DNA from: Rickettsia typhi
GTDB taxonomy: Bacteria; Pseudomonadota; Alphaproteobacteria; Rickettsiales; Deianiraeaceae
Length of the DNA: 64,000 nucleotides
Reading direction: 5' to 3'
Assembly (NCBI GenBank): GCA_945889175.1
Contig: CAMDBF010000001.1
Location: 1-64,000, forward strand
In this document: piece by piece, positions 10,592-20,486 of the stretch
Layout of the letters: each line of letters starts with the position of its first letter
Position numbering within the stretch: the stretch's first letter is position 1
The notes under the pieces: model-generated
What the model was told of the DNA's origin: nothing
Databases searched by the model: none
The model's input: only the letters and a program-made list of their open reading frames with translations
Position numbers and translations under genes: made by a program

Positions 10592-11809
10592 CTAATGACC
10601 ACTCCATTCAATCTTTGAAATATCAACTCCATCTTTATGCATTTCCCAAAGTGGAGAGAGTTCCCTTAGGGCATCAATTTTGCTCTTAATTAATTTAATT
10701 GCGTAATCAATTTCTTCGTCTGTCGTCATACGGCCAAAGCCAAAACGGATTGAGGTATGTGCAAGCTCCTCGCTTACGCCAATACTTTTAATAACGTAAC
10801 TTGGTTCAAGACTCGAAGATGTACATGCCGAACCCGAAGAAACCGCAAGTTCCTTTATTGCCATAATCATAGACTCGCCTTCAATAAAAGCAAAGGATAT
10901 ATTCATGTTGCCCTTGTACCTTAAGTCCTTATCGCCATTTAAATATACCTCGTCTATGCCGCAGACTATCTCATTGTAAAAGCGGTTAAAGTAAGCTTCA
11001 ACTTTTTTTGTATCTTGATCCATTTCTAACATAGCTATTCTTGAGGCTTCACCAAAGCCTGCTACAATTGGTAATGCAAGAGTTCCACTTCTAAGCCCTC
11101 TCTCCTGCCCCCCGCCTTGAATAACAGGCGATATTCTTACTCTTTTTGGTCTACGCCTAACATATAAAGCACCAATACCCTTTGGTCCATAGATCTTATG
11201 TGCTGATATAGACATAAGATCTATACCCATATCCTCAACATCAAGTTTAATTTTGCCAAAAGCTTGAGCTGCATCTGTGTGAAAAAAAACATTATGTTTT
11301 TTACAAATTTCACCTATTTGTTTTAAAGGCTGAATAACTCCAATCTCGTTATTAACTGCCATTACCGAAACTAGCAATGTTTGTTCGGTAATTCTGGACT
11401 CAAGTTCATTTAAATCTATTAAGCCATTTTGCTTAACAGGCAAGAATGTAACGATCCATCCTTTTGATTCAAGATGTCTTGCTGCATTTATAACACATTT
11501 ATGCTCCGTTGAAACTGTAATGATGTGCTTTTTTTTACCTTCGTAAAAATTTGCCAAACCCTCAATTGCCAAATTGTTGGATTCCGTAGCACCTGAAGTA
11601 AAAATAATGTCTTTAGAGTCGGCATTAATTACAGAGGCAACATGCTCTCTTGCTACCTCGCATATCTCCTCAGCCTCCCAGCCGTATTTGTGGGTTCTTG
11701 AGTGAGGGTTGCCAAAGATGTCAAGATTTTTAATAATTACATCCTTAACCCTCTGGTCTATTGGTGTAGTGGATTGATAATCCAAGTAGATAGGCTTTGA
11801 TTTGTACAT
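10592..11809 (-). CDS. iscS: Cysteine desulfurase IscS
   Basis: [63 protein letters not shown]. Confidence 0.95.
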   Translation of the reverse strand: MYKSKPIYLDYQSTTPIDQRVKDVIIKNLDIFGNPHSRTHKYGWEAEEICEVAREHVASVINADSKDIIFTSGATESNNLAIEGLANFYEGKKKHIITVSTEHKCVINAARHLESKGWIVTFLPVKQNGLIDLNELESRITEQTLLVSVMAVNNEIGVIQPLKQIGEICKKHNVFFHTDAAQAFGKIKLDVEDMGIDLMSISAHKIYGPKGIGALYVRRRPKRVRISPVIQGGGQERGLRSGTLALPIVAGFGEASRIAMLEMDQDTKKVEAYFNRFYNEIVCGIDEVYLNGDKDLRYKGNMNISFAFIEGESMIMAIKELAVSSGSACTSSSLEPSYVIKSIGVSEELAHTSIRFGFGRMTTDEEIDYAIKLIKSKIDALRELSPLWEMHKDGVDISKIEWSGH

Positions 11810-11897
11810 ATAGGGTTTTAAGAATAGTTACCACTATATGTAAAAGAGTTTTTACTTTTTGCAAATAATTTTTTATTATTTTAAAGCTCAAAGGATT

Positions 11898-13673
11898 TTA
11901 AAATCCAGAGGCTAAGCCTTGCCTTCTAAAATCTGCGGCCGCCTTGTATTTTAAGCTACCATCTTTTGGGTCTTTGTAGCTTGCAATTAAATTAACGCCG
12001 CTTACAAGATCGTTTTCAAAATCCACAATAACACCACGATCTTTTAATATTTTTTTAGTATTAATTAAAGCATATTTTGCTCTTTTTTCCAACTCTATTT
12101 TACCTCCGTCTGCAGCTATTGAAGCAAAGTTTGGCGCTGACAATACAACCCTAGGCTCAAGTTTTATGTCAAGAGCTAAAATAATCGACTTAAGAACAAA
12201 ACTTAAAATTCTAACACCACCAGGGGAACCTACAACTAAAGCTACTGAGCCATCCTGTATATTTGTAACTATTATTGGTGACATTGCACTTCGTGGTCTT
12301 TTAAAAGCCTGTATTTTATTTACATTTGGACTGGAATCAGCATTTTGTGGATTAAATCCAAAGTCTGTCATTGTATTGTTAAAAATAAAGCCATCAAGCA
12401 TTGTAAATGAACCAAAAAAATTCTCAATTGAGTTTGTCATCGATACCGCATTTCCATGTGAATCAATAACAGATATGTGGGTTGTAGTCTCAGACTTTGA
12501 AGTATCTTTTGATAAAGGCTTTAAGCCTATAGGAATGTTTTTTATTGTGTTTTGCAAATCTATAAATTGAGACCTTGTTTTTGTATAAAAGCTATCAACT
12601 AAATCCATTGGATTGTATTCGTTAAAAGCCCTATCACCAATAACTGCCGCCCTATCTGCAAGAGCTAGTCTTAATGCCTCGTTTGCAAGATAAATAACTA
12701 AGTTTGGGTCTTTTTTGTATACTTGAGATAGATTGAAATTTTCAAGAATTTTTAAAGCCTGCATTATTGTAACTGCCGAGCTAGGGCCATCGGGGCCACA
12801 AATTTTATAAACTTCCCTGTAAATTATACAAACAGGATCTTTAATTAAAGCCTTGTATTTTGTAATATCACTTGCAAGCATAATGCCTTTATTTACATCA
12901 AGCCTTGTCAATCTTTGCGATATTCTGTCGGCATAAAACTTGCTATAAAAATAATGCGGACTATTCTTAATGTAAGATAAGGTTTTTGCAAGCTCTTTAT
13001 TGACAATAATGTCATTTTCTTTTTTTGCTTTTAATCCATTGAAGTAAATATGCCAATCCTTAAAATCTATTCTTGAAAGATATTTTTTTTCAATCTCCTC
13101 AGTGTGCACTGCCAAACGCTGACTAACTGAAAAGCCGTTATTTGCAATGTTAATGGCATCGGTAAAAAGTGCAGACCACGAAAACCTACCGTACTTAGAA
13201 TGCATTAAGTTTATAAGACTTACATAACCCGGTACTCCAACTGACAGTCCACCATGAACGACATCGTAAAATTCTCTTTCCTTACCATCTTTTAAAAACA
13301 TATTTTCATTTGCAAGCTCTGGGGCAAGCTCCCTGCCATCAAATGTTACAAATGTTTTTGTCGAAGAATTATAAAGAGTGGCAAACCCACCGCCACCAAT
13401 ACCCGAGGCCTGAGGTTCAACAACCCCAAGTACAAGTGATGCTGCAATTGCGGCGTCAACAGCATTACCGCCTTTTTGCAAAATTTTTAAGCCAGCCTCG
13501 GTGGCTAATGGATGCGAGGTTGATATTGCGTATTTGCTTGCTACAATCTGTTCCTGCGTTAATAGATTTTTACTTGCAAGTTCAGGCTCTTTTAAATTTG
13601 CTGAAAAAGAATTACTACTAAAAAGTATTGTTACAAATAAACAGCAAAATACTAAATAAATATTGTTTTGCAC
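11898..13673 (-). CDS. ggt: Gamma-glutamyltranspeptidase
   Basis: Signal peptide; ILQKGGNAVDAAIAASLVLGVVEPQASGIGGGGFA; TTHISVIDSHGNAVSMTNSIENFFGS catalytic Thr region. Confidence 0.93.
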   Translation of the reverse strand: MQNNIYLVFCCLFVTILFSSNSFSANLKEPELASKNLLTQEQIVASKYAISTSHPLATEAGLKILQKGGNAVDAAIAASLVLGVVEPQASGIGGGGFATLYNSSTKTFVTFDGRELAPELANENMFLKDGKEREFYDVVHGGLSVGVPGYVSLINLMHSKYGRFSWSALFTDAINIANNGFSVSQRLAVHTEEIEKKYLSRIDFKDWHIYFNGLKAKKENDIIVNKELAKTLSYIKNSPHYFYSKFYADRISQRLTRLDVNKGIMLASDITKYKALIKDPVCIIYREVYKICGPDGPSSAVTIMQALKILENFNLSQVYKKDPNLVIYLANEALRLALADRAAVIGDRAFNEYNPMDLVDSFYTKTRSQFIDLQNTIKNIPIGLKPLSKDTSKSETTTHISVIDSHGNAVSMTNSIENFFGSFTMLDGFIFNNTMTDFGFNPQNADSSPNVNKIQAFKRPRSAMSPIIVTNIQDGSVALVVGSPGGVRILSFVLKSIILALDIKLEPRVVLSAPNFASIAADGGKIELEKRAKYALINTKKILKDRGVIVDFENDLVSGVNLIASYKDPKDGSLKYKAAADFRRQGLASGF

Positions 13674-13690
13674 ATCACTACTAACAAATA

Positions 13691-14554
13691 TTAGTTAATT
13701 ATATCAAGAGAAAAATCAATAGACTTAACACTGTGTGTAACAGAGCCCATTGAAATAAAATCAACACAAGGTAGACAATAATCAATTAGATTAAATTCGT
13801 TAATACCACCAGAAACCTCAACTTCAAGCCCAGAATTTTGCTTAACCTTGTAAGCCAATCTTTTTACATCATGTGGGGTAAAGTTGTCAAGCATTAGCCT
13901 TGTAAATAGATTTGCATTTGCAAGAACAAAATCAATATCCTGCTCGGTTTGACATTCAATTTCGCAGTTCTCAAGAGGGTTTTGTTTAAGAGCTAAAATT
14001 ACATTCAACATTCCGCCAGCTGCCGATATGTGGTTTTCTTTAATTAACACTCTATCAAAAAGACCAAATCTGTGATTTTGTCCGCCACCTATTTTCACGG
14101 CATATTTTTGTAAATATCTCATTCCGGGGCTTGTTTTTCTGGTATCTAAAAGCTTAATATTAGGACTTTGAGAAGTTAAGATAATATTGTTCAACCTTGA
14201 AACCTTCGTTGCAACACCGCTTAAATGTTGAATTATGTTTAACATTGTTCTTTCAAGTTTTAAAACATCGGTATTAAAAGCCTTAGCTTCAAAAACAATC
14301 ATTCTATCATGACAAGTTCCGCCATCGCCCAAGCTTTGCAAAATATCAATCTCGGCTTCAAAGATGTCAAAAAGCTTCTTGATTAAATCAAGGCCGCAAA
14401 CAATAATATCGTCGCTAGACTCTTTGCATAATATATTAAATATTACTTTTTTTTTATAAAATTTTTCAACAATATTTAAAGTTGTAATATCGTCTTTAAA
14501 ATTAAAGTCCTCAGCCAAGTAAAAGCTAAGCAAAGATTTAATATCGCTAATCAT
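13691..14554 (-). CDS. nadC: Nicotinate-nucleotide pyrophosphorylase (carboxylating)
   Basis: NIIQHLSGVATKV, LLDTRKTSPGMRYLQKYAVKIGGGQNHRFGLFDRVLIKENH, EVSGGI. Confidence 0.95.
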   Translation of the reverse strand: MISDIKSLLSFYLAEDFNFKDDITTLNIVEKFYKKKVIFNILCKESSDDIIVCGLDLIKKLFDIFEAEIDILQSLGDGGTCHDRMIVFEAKAFNTDVLKLERTMLNIIQHLSGVATKVSRLNNIILTSQSPNIKLLDTRKTSPGMRYLQKYAVKIGGGQNHRFGLFDRVLIKENHISAAGGMLNVILALKQNPLENCEIECQTEQDIDFVLANANLFTRLMLDNFTPHDVKRLAYKVKQNSGLEVEVSGGINEFNLIDYCLPCVDFISMGSVTHSVKSIDFSLDIIN

Positions 14555-14561
14555 TAAATAT

Positions 14562-15950
14562 TCATAAAAATTTACTCAATCTTTTTAAACATTCATCTTT
14601 ACCAAGGGTAGTGATTATTTCCGATATTGCCGTGGAGTGTGCACAGCCTATAAGGCAAGACCTAAACACAGGGCCTATAGATTTAAAGTTTGTATTATTT
14701 TCTTTTAAAAAGATATTAAATACTTCTTTAAAATTAGTTTTTAATGAATCCTCGGAATTGTCATTTAAGAATCTAATCACCAATGGGATTTTATCCTTAT
14801 TTTGAGTTACAATATCAACTGCTTCAGGCTCAGCCTCGTAATCAATACCCTCAATGTAAGGAGCACACATTTTAACTATTGCAACAAGAGTATTGTTTTT
14901 TTTAAGTTCATTTAAAATACTTAGTATTCTAAATTCATCCTCCTTAGTTAAATCCTTTGAATAAGTTTTTTTAATAAGTGGTTTTAAAAACAAAAGCAAT
15001 TCTTGATTATCAGAGTTTTGAATATAATGCAAGTTCACACTTAAAAGCTTGTCAGTGTCAAATCTTGCAGGGGAGGAGACAACTTTTGCAATGTCAAAAA
15101 GTTTAATCATCTCCTCTTTTGTAAAATACTCTTTTTCGCCATAACTCCAGCCAAGCTTTAATAAATAATTTAGTAATGCCTTTGGTAAAAAGCCAAGATT
15201 CAAATACTCCTCAACCGAGGCAGCTCCCCTTCTTTTTGAAAGCTTCTGTCCACTTGCATCATGTATTAAGGGAATGTGCCCATAATAAGGCTCTTTAAGA
15301 CCCCTTGCCTTAAAAACGAGTATTTGTTTTGGGGTGTTGCTTAGGTGATCGTCCCCTCTAATTACATGGGTAACGCCCATCTGCTCATCGTCGCAGGCAC
15401 AGGCGAATAAAAATGTCGAATTGCCATCTGGTCTTAACATTATAAAGTCCTCAATATTATCGGTGTCAAATTCCACCGCTCCTTTTACTAAGTCATTTAG
15501 AATAATTTTTTTACCAGCTTCAACACGCATTCTTACAACTGGGTCAACTCCATCTCTTTTTTGAGTGGATTTGTGGCTATACCTATAAACAAAAGCCTTG
15601 CCCGAGGCTCTTGTTTCCTCACGCATTGCTTCAAGCTCTTCTTTTGTGTCGTAGGCAAAATAAGCCTTACCCTGCTCTACTAAATTTAAGGCTATGTCTT
15701 TGTGTTTTTTAAACATTGAGGATTGATAAACCTCCTCGCCGTCCCAATTAATACCTAAAAGTCTTAATCCACTAAGAATTACATCAACCGACTCCTTAGT
15801 TGACCTTTCAAGATCCGTGTCTTCAATTCTAAGCTTAAACTCTCCCTCGTGTTTTTTTGCAAAAAGATAGCTGTAAATGGCGGTTCTCACCCCGCCAATG
15901 TGCAACATGCCAGTGGGAGAAGGGGCAAATCTTGTAACAACCTTTGTCAT
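14562..15950 (-). CDS. gltX: Glutamyl-tRNA synthetase
   Basis: TRFAPSPTGMLHIGGVRTAIYS (HIGH), GQKLSKRRGAASVEEY (KMSKS). ORF extends to 16019, but Met24 at 15950 is the probable start. Confidence 0.93.
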   Translation of the reverse strand: MTKVVTRFAPSPTGMLHIGGVRTAIYSYLFAKKHEGEFKLRIEDTDLERSTKESVDVILSGLRLLGINWDGEEVYQSSMFKKHKDIALNLVEQGKAYFAYDTKEELEAMREETRASGKAFVYRYSHKSTQKRDGVDPVVRMRVEAGKKIILNDLVKGAVEFDTDNIEDFIMLRPDGNSTFLFACACDDEQMGVTHVIRGDDHLSNTPKQILVFKARGLKEPYYGHIPLIHDASGQKLSKRRGAASVEEYLNLGFLPKALLNYLLKLGWSYGEKEYFTKEEMIKLFDIAKVVSSPARFDTDKLLSVNLHYIQNSDNQELLLFLKPLIKKTYSKDLTKEDEFRILSILNELKKNNTLVAIVKMCAPYIEGIDYEAEPEAVDIVTQNKDKIPLVIRFLNDNSEDSLKTNFKEVFNIFLKENNTNFKSIGPVFRSCLIGCAHSTAISEIITTLGKDECLKRLSKFL

Positions 15951-16113
15951 AAGAATTTTAACAATAAATCTTTTTGTAAAATGATAAAACACTAAAAACA
16001 AAAAGCAATTGAAAATCAATAAAACTTACTTTGTTACTAAAAATACCCTTGCTTTTTTACTTGCAAGGCTTTAACTTTTGTTTATATTGTTTATTAATTA
16101 AGGATAAAGGAAC

Positions 16114-17217
16114 ATGTTAAATAAAATTGTCAAACTGATTTCTATTATATCTTCTATTTATATCGCTAGTGCAAATAGCAAAGCTGTAGCAATGGATAAT
16201 AATATTGAAAGCTTTTTTTACAACAAGGCAAATGAGATTTATAAATTACAAAAAGATGACCTTAATATTGAAATTTTTATAAACCAAGGCTACGCAAAAG
16301 TTACGGGCGTTGTTATAGGCGATGCTAAGGCTAACTCTGGTAGCTTTGTGGCAAGGCAAAACGCGGTTTCGGTTTGTTTGCTTTCGGTATTAAAAAAAAT
16401 TTACAATTTAAGTGAAGATGAGCTTAACATGATCGCATCATCTATATACTCTAATTGCAAAAATATTGATAACTTCTCTAGTATTTATAATCAAAGCTAT
16501 ACAAGTGATGGTGGTAAAAATAATTTAAATTGTAGTTGTATTGTTAATCTTGATGCTATAGATAGTATTTTAATTAAAGACTTAAAAAAAGATAGTATAA
16601 GTATTAAAAAAACTCTACCGCAACAAGCTACGCAGACAAATCAGTTAAAACCAGAGGATAAAATAGATGGTAAGGCAGATGGTAAAAAAAGTACTGCAAA
16701 AAAATTGACAAAAACAATGGCAAAACCTACTGTAAAAATACAGAGCTTAAAAGGCCTAAGGCTTGTTTTATCCATTTATCAAATTGACGAGCTTGAAAAA
16801 GCCGAGGAGGCGCTAAAAGAACTACAAATAGGCTATACTTTTGCAGGCTACGCTAAGGATAATTATTTTACTAAGCTTGCTGAATTGCTTTTTAACCAGC
16901 AGAGCAAAGAACCTTCCGCCGAAAATGCAAATTTAAATATGATAGACATTGGGGCAGTTAAGATAAAAAACACCCTACCGTTTACTTACGAAAGCGATGT
17001 AGATTTAAAATATAGTATAAATATTATAAAAACCTCAGGCTCTGCTTCAAATCAAACTGGCTTTAAGCCTAGCCTTAACGATATGCAAAATTCCATAAAA
17101 TATGCAATACTTTACATTAAAGATAAGCGAAGCATAGATGAATTAAATGCTTTACTTGAGCCAAAAAATCTTTCAATCAAACTAGGTAACGAGATTAACA
17201 TGATGATTATAAATTAG
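16114..17217 (+). CDS. Hypothetical exported protein
   Basis: 367 aa, N-terminal hydrophobic signal-like segment, low-complexity Lys/Thr central linker; family not recognised. Confidence 0.6.
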   Translation: MLNKIVKLISIISSIYIASANSKAVAMDNNIESFFYNKANEIYKLQKDDLNIEIFINQGYAKVTGVVIGDAKANSGSFVARQNAVSVCLLSVLKKIYNLSEDELNMIASSIYSNCKNIDNFSSIYNQSYTSDGGKNNLNCSCIVNLDAIDSILIKDLKKDSISIKKTLPQQATQTNQLKPEDKIDGKADGKKSTAKKLTKTMAKPTVKIQSLKGLRLVLSIYQIDELEKAEEALKELQIGYTFAGYAKDNYFTKLAELLFNQQSKEPSAENANLNMIDIGAVKIKNTLPFTYESDVDLKYSINIIKTSGSASNQTGFKPSLNDMQNSIKYAILYIKDKRSIDELNALLEPKNLSIKLGNEINMMIIN

Positions 17218-17340
17218 CAAAACTATAATACTAAAAAACAGTTAATATTTAAGTAAAGACAATACCTCTCTTACTTAAAACAAGGCTCTCCACAAGGCAA
17301 AACAAATCTCCTTTTTAAGGGGGGAGCGATAAGATCGCAG

Positions 17341-17575
17341 ATGGCTTTTTAAACATCATACCCATTCCACAAACCCAATCAACATCTATCAAAAAGCCAT
17401 AATTAAGAGTATTAAGTAAGTTATCCGCCACCACCCACCCTCAGGCTCGCCACGCCAGCTTGCTCCATTTGGTTAAAAGTTGCAAGCAGAGGGGTGGCCT
17501 GCGAGCCTCATATTCCAGAGAGCTTTGTTTTAAAAAAGATGGGTGTTGTTATGTAGTCAGGGTGATGGAATGGGT
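17341..17575. repeat. Imperfect nested inverted-repeat (palindromic) intergenic segment
   Basis: atggcttttt 17341-17350 / aaaaagccat 17391-17400; acccattcca 17360-17369 / tggaatgggt 17566-17575; aggctcgc 17443-17450 / gcgagcct 17501-17508; gcttgc 17458-17463 / gcaagc 17482-17487. Confidence 0.5.
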
Positions 17576-17863
17576 CTATCAATACAACTTATTCTTAATT
17601 AGATTTGACATAATACCCCCGTCCTCTTTGCAAACACCCACCACCTTACCAATAGCAAGATGCGGCTAAGGTTATAGATAAAAGGCTTGTAGATAAAAAA
17701 ATGAAGGGAATTAAATTATTAAATTGCAACTAGGCAAAGAGTGATTTACAATATTTTAGGATAAAATTGTAACTAAAGGGAGCTTAGATTTTTGCAACGC
17801 AGATAATCAATTACTCCAAAGTGTTTTATCTTTATTATATTATTATTAATTTCTTTTTATTTT

Positions 17864-18907
17864 ATGCCACGCGAATATAGCAACTCACCACGCAAACCAT
17901 ACAGCGGTAATCCAAGGGATTCAAGATACCCAAGGGATTCAAGAGAACCTAGAGAGCCTAGGGAGCACAGAGAACCTAGAGATTTCAAAGAAAGAAGGGA
18001 GCCAAGAGGTGCTCATTCAAAGGATAGGGATTTTAAACCTAGTTATAACAGGAGCGAAGATAGGAGACCTCCTGTAAAAAGAGCTCCAGTTAAATCAAGC
18101 CTTAAAAACAATGCTTTTAGCCCGTCAATTGATTTAATTGTAAGTCTTGTTTGTGCAAAACACGATTTAAAATCAATCCTTACAACCATAGAGGCTTTAA
18201 TTAATATCAAAACATATAGTAAAAAAATTATTGTCGCTTTGGATGAGAACTTTCACAGCGAGCAGGAATTTTTTACTTTAACTCAAAAATTTGCACACCT
18301 TACTTTTGTTGAATTTAAAAAGGCTTCAAGCCCAAATCATTCAACAAACATTGCTGGATGCAGTATTCATGCAAGGCAGTATCTTCTTTTGGATGGCGAT
18401 GTTGAACTTAGAGAATATTCTTTTGAAAAACTTTCAAACTTTTTAAAGTCAAACTCCAAAGAATATTTTGCCGCAAGCCCAAGATTTTTTGACTCAAAGG
18501 GTGCAACTTTAAAGTCCTGCCGCAGAATACCTTGTGTTAAGTGGTTTATGGAACACAAAAAGCCAGAATACAAAGGCTCAGCTCTTGAAAAAGAATTTGA
18601 AATGTCTGAAAGAGGTTTAACAGGTTATCTAAAAATCCACAGTGTCAACAATCCAATACTTGACTGCATTTTGGTTGATGGTGAATTTTTAATTAAAAAC
18701 AAGCCATTAAAATACTGCTATGCAAGCAAATTGTTGACAGAGGCACATTTTGCAAAACAAATTAGCAAAGCTGGTCGTAAAATTGTCTACTTTCCTTTAG
18801 CTAGGGTTGTTAAACACGACGGGCTTGACGAGGCAAAAGCTAGCTTTATGAGCTTTGCAAAATACTGCCTGTCAAACGGTTTTAGTCTTGGATTTAAAAA
18901 GCACTAA
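17864..18907 (+). CDS. Glycosyltransferase family 2-like protein with an Arg/Glu/Pro-rich repetitive N-terminus
   Basis: N-term RDSRYPRDSREPREPREHREPRDFKERREPRG low complexity, then IDLIVSLVCAKHDLKSILTTIEAL ... YLLLDGDVEL (DxD-like). Confidence 0.5.
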   Translation: MPREYSNSPRKPYSGNPRDSRYPRDSREPREPREHREPRDFKERREPRGAHSKDRDFKPSYNRSEDRRPPVKRAPVKSSLKNNAFSPSIDLIVSLVCAKHDLKSILTTIEALINIKTYSKKIIVALDENFHSEQEFFTLTQKFAHLTFVEFKKASSPNHSTNIAGCSIHARQYLLLDGDVELREYSFEKLSNFLKSNSKEYFAASPRFFDSKGATLKSCRRIPCVKWFMEHKKPEYKGSALEKEFEMSERGLTGYLKIHSVNNPILDCILVDGEFLIKNKPLKYCYASKLLTEAHFAKQISKAGRKIVYFPLARVVKHDGLDEAKASFMSFAKYCLSNGFSLGFKKH

Positions 18908-19012
18908 GCCTTGCAATTTGCCGTTTAACTCTTAAAATTTACATTCTAGGAGTTAGGCTTATTAATTGTTTGTAGTATAGAATAACTAACTAAAATAAAA
19001 GCAAACTTCTTT

Positions 19013-19317
19013 ATGGAGACAATCTTGACATAATTCTTAACGACAAACTCCACCCAAGACAACATATATCCAGATAGTAAGGCACAATCAAAGGCTTTTA
19101 TTGACACTTTGTCAACTATATCAATTTAGGCAACTAAAAAGATACTTGGTATATACGAGCCAGACGACTTAAACGAAACACTTAAAGACCCAAGATTACA
19201 CATTACTTTACCAAGCCATTTATTAACAATCTTAAAGCGATGCAAAGCTTGTAGAAAAATCTTATTACGAAGGTTGGAAACGAAGATGACACTTGGAAGG
19301 TAAGGCAATTAAAATAA
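19013..19317 (+). pseudogene. Decayed short coding sequence, family unknown
   Basis: ATG at 19013 reads METILT*FLTTNSTQDNIYPDSKAQSKAFIDTLSTISI*ATKKILGIYEPDDLNETLKDPRLHITL, then shifts frame to TKPFINNLKAMQSL*KNLITKVGNEDDTWKVRQLK*; in-frame stops at 19031 and 19127, plus TAG at 19252. Confidence 0.45.
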
Positions 19318-19482
19318 TATTTATCACCTTCTTATCTAATTACAAATCTTGTTCCTTATCGTCAAAGATAGAAAAAATTCGTTATAACTGACTCTACTTA
19401 ACATCAAATTTAACTGCCACTGCCTTTGTCAATAAATGATTTGCCAAGAAGGGGTTTTTATGTGGTTGTAAAATTTGGATTT

Positions 19483-20262
19483 TTAACGATAAAAGTAGTT
19501 CAAAAGATCCTCCTTTACATCTTTGCCCGAATTACTGTTATGTTGCAATTTATCCAATTCATCTCGGTTTTTGTGTTGCAATTCTTTTTCTTGTTCTGCA
19601 TTTTTTTTGTCATCACCAGCTAAGCTAAAGATATCAATATTAGAGAATATCAAATTATCTGGTTTTAGATCTAGATCTTTTGTAATTTGCTGTTTGTTAT
19701 TTTTTTCATAACTGTCATAATCTTCGACAAAAATCTTGAATCGAGGATGTGGATGCTCCTCAAATGTTCCAGTCATCTCTTCTTCACCCTGAGTAATTGT
19801 GCCATATCCATGCGGTATGCCTTCTTTCAACTCTCCTTTGTATTTCGATCCAGACCGTGGCAAAACAATAGAGGCTAATTTAACATCTCCCAGTGTTTGA
19901 AAAAAGCTTGCTTTTTTAACAAGTGCATCTTTAAAATGCTTATCTTCAAAATACTTATCTTTAATTTTTATCTTTTCGTGAAACATAAGATTGATTTTTG
20001 TTCCTTCTTTACTTTCAACAATCCAGTTGTTACTTAATTTTCCACTTGCGTCGTATTGACCAATGTAAATTGAATCACCACATTCTATTTACAATTCACT
20101 ACCCTGTTTTGCTTCACTCACTTTTGTTTTCTCACCTTTTGGAAAAAACAATGGAATGCCATTGATAGCCTTAGAATCTTTTTGTTTTACAAATGTAAAT
20201 TCCTCGTTATTGTCATCTCCGCAAGTATCATTTTGATTTTCAGGTTTGAATGTAAAGTCCAT
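19483..20262 (-). pseudogene. MORN-repeat-like protein interrupted by an in-frame TAA
   Basis: ATG at 20262 reads MDFTFKPENQNDTCGDDNNEEFTFVKQKDSKAINGIPLFFPKGEKTKVSEAKQGSEL*IECGDSIYIGQYDASGKLSNNWIVESKEGTKINLMFHEK..., continuing in the same frame into the 167-aa ORF that holds YKGELKEGIPHGYGTITQGEEEMTGTF; stop at 20089-20091. Confidence 0.6.
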
Positions 20263-20486
20263 AAAGTTTAAAAATTAATGATAAGTAAGTATTTTAAATA
20301 AAATATTTTACATTTTGTAAATTGCAAATGTTTTTAAAATTTTCTGGTAATTATACAAACGATACTAAACAATGCCCTTGTCTATTTTAAATAAGCACTG
20401 CCATATGCTTAAAAATTGAAATGTTCTTGATATATCAAATGTTCTAGAAAGGTTTTTTAGTTATAAATGTTGCAAACAGGACGCTA

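Noticed and set aside
12166-12570. Plus-strand ORF of 134 aa
   Set aside because: Antisense to ggt; shadow ORF
17460-17669. ORF of 69 aa
   Set aside because: Lies inside the palindromic GC-richer segment; no protein-like signal
19126-19308. Minus-strand ORF of 60 aa
   Set aside because: Shadow of the plus-strand gene remnant
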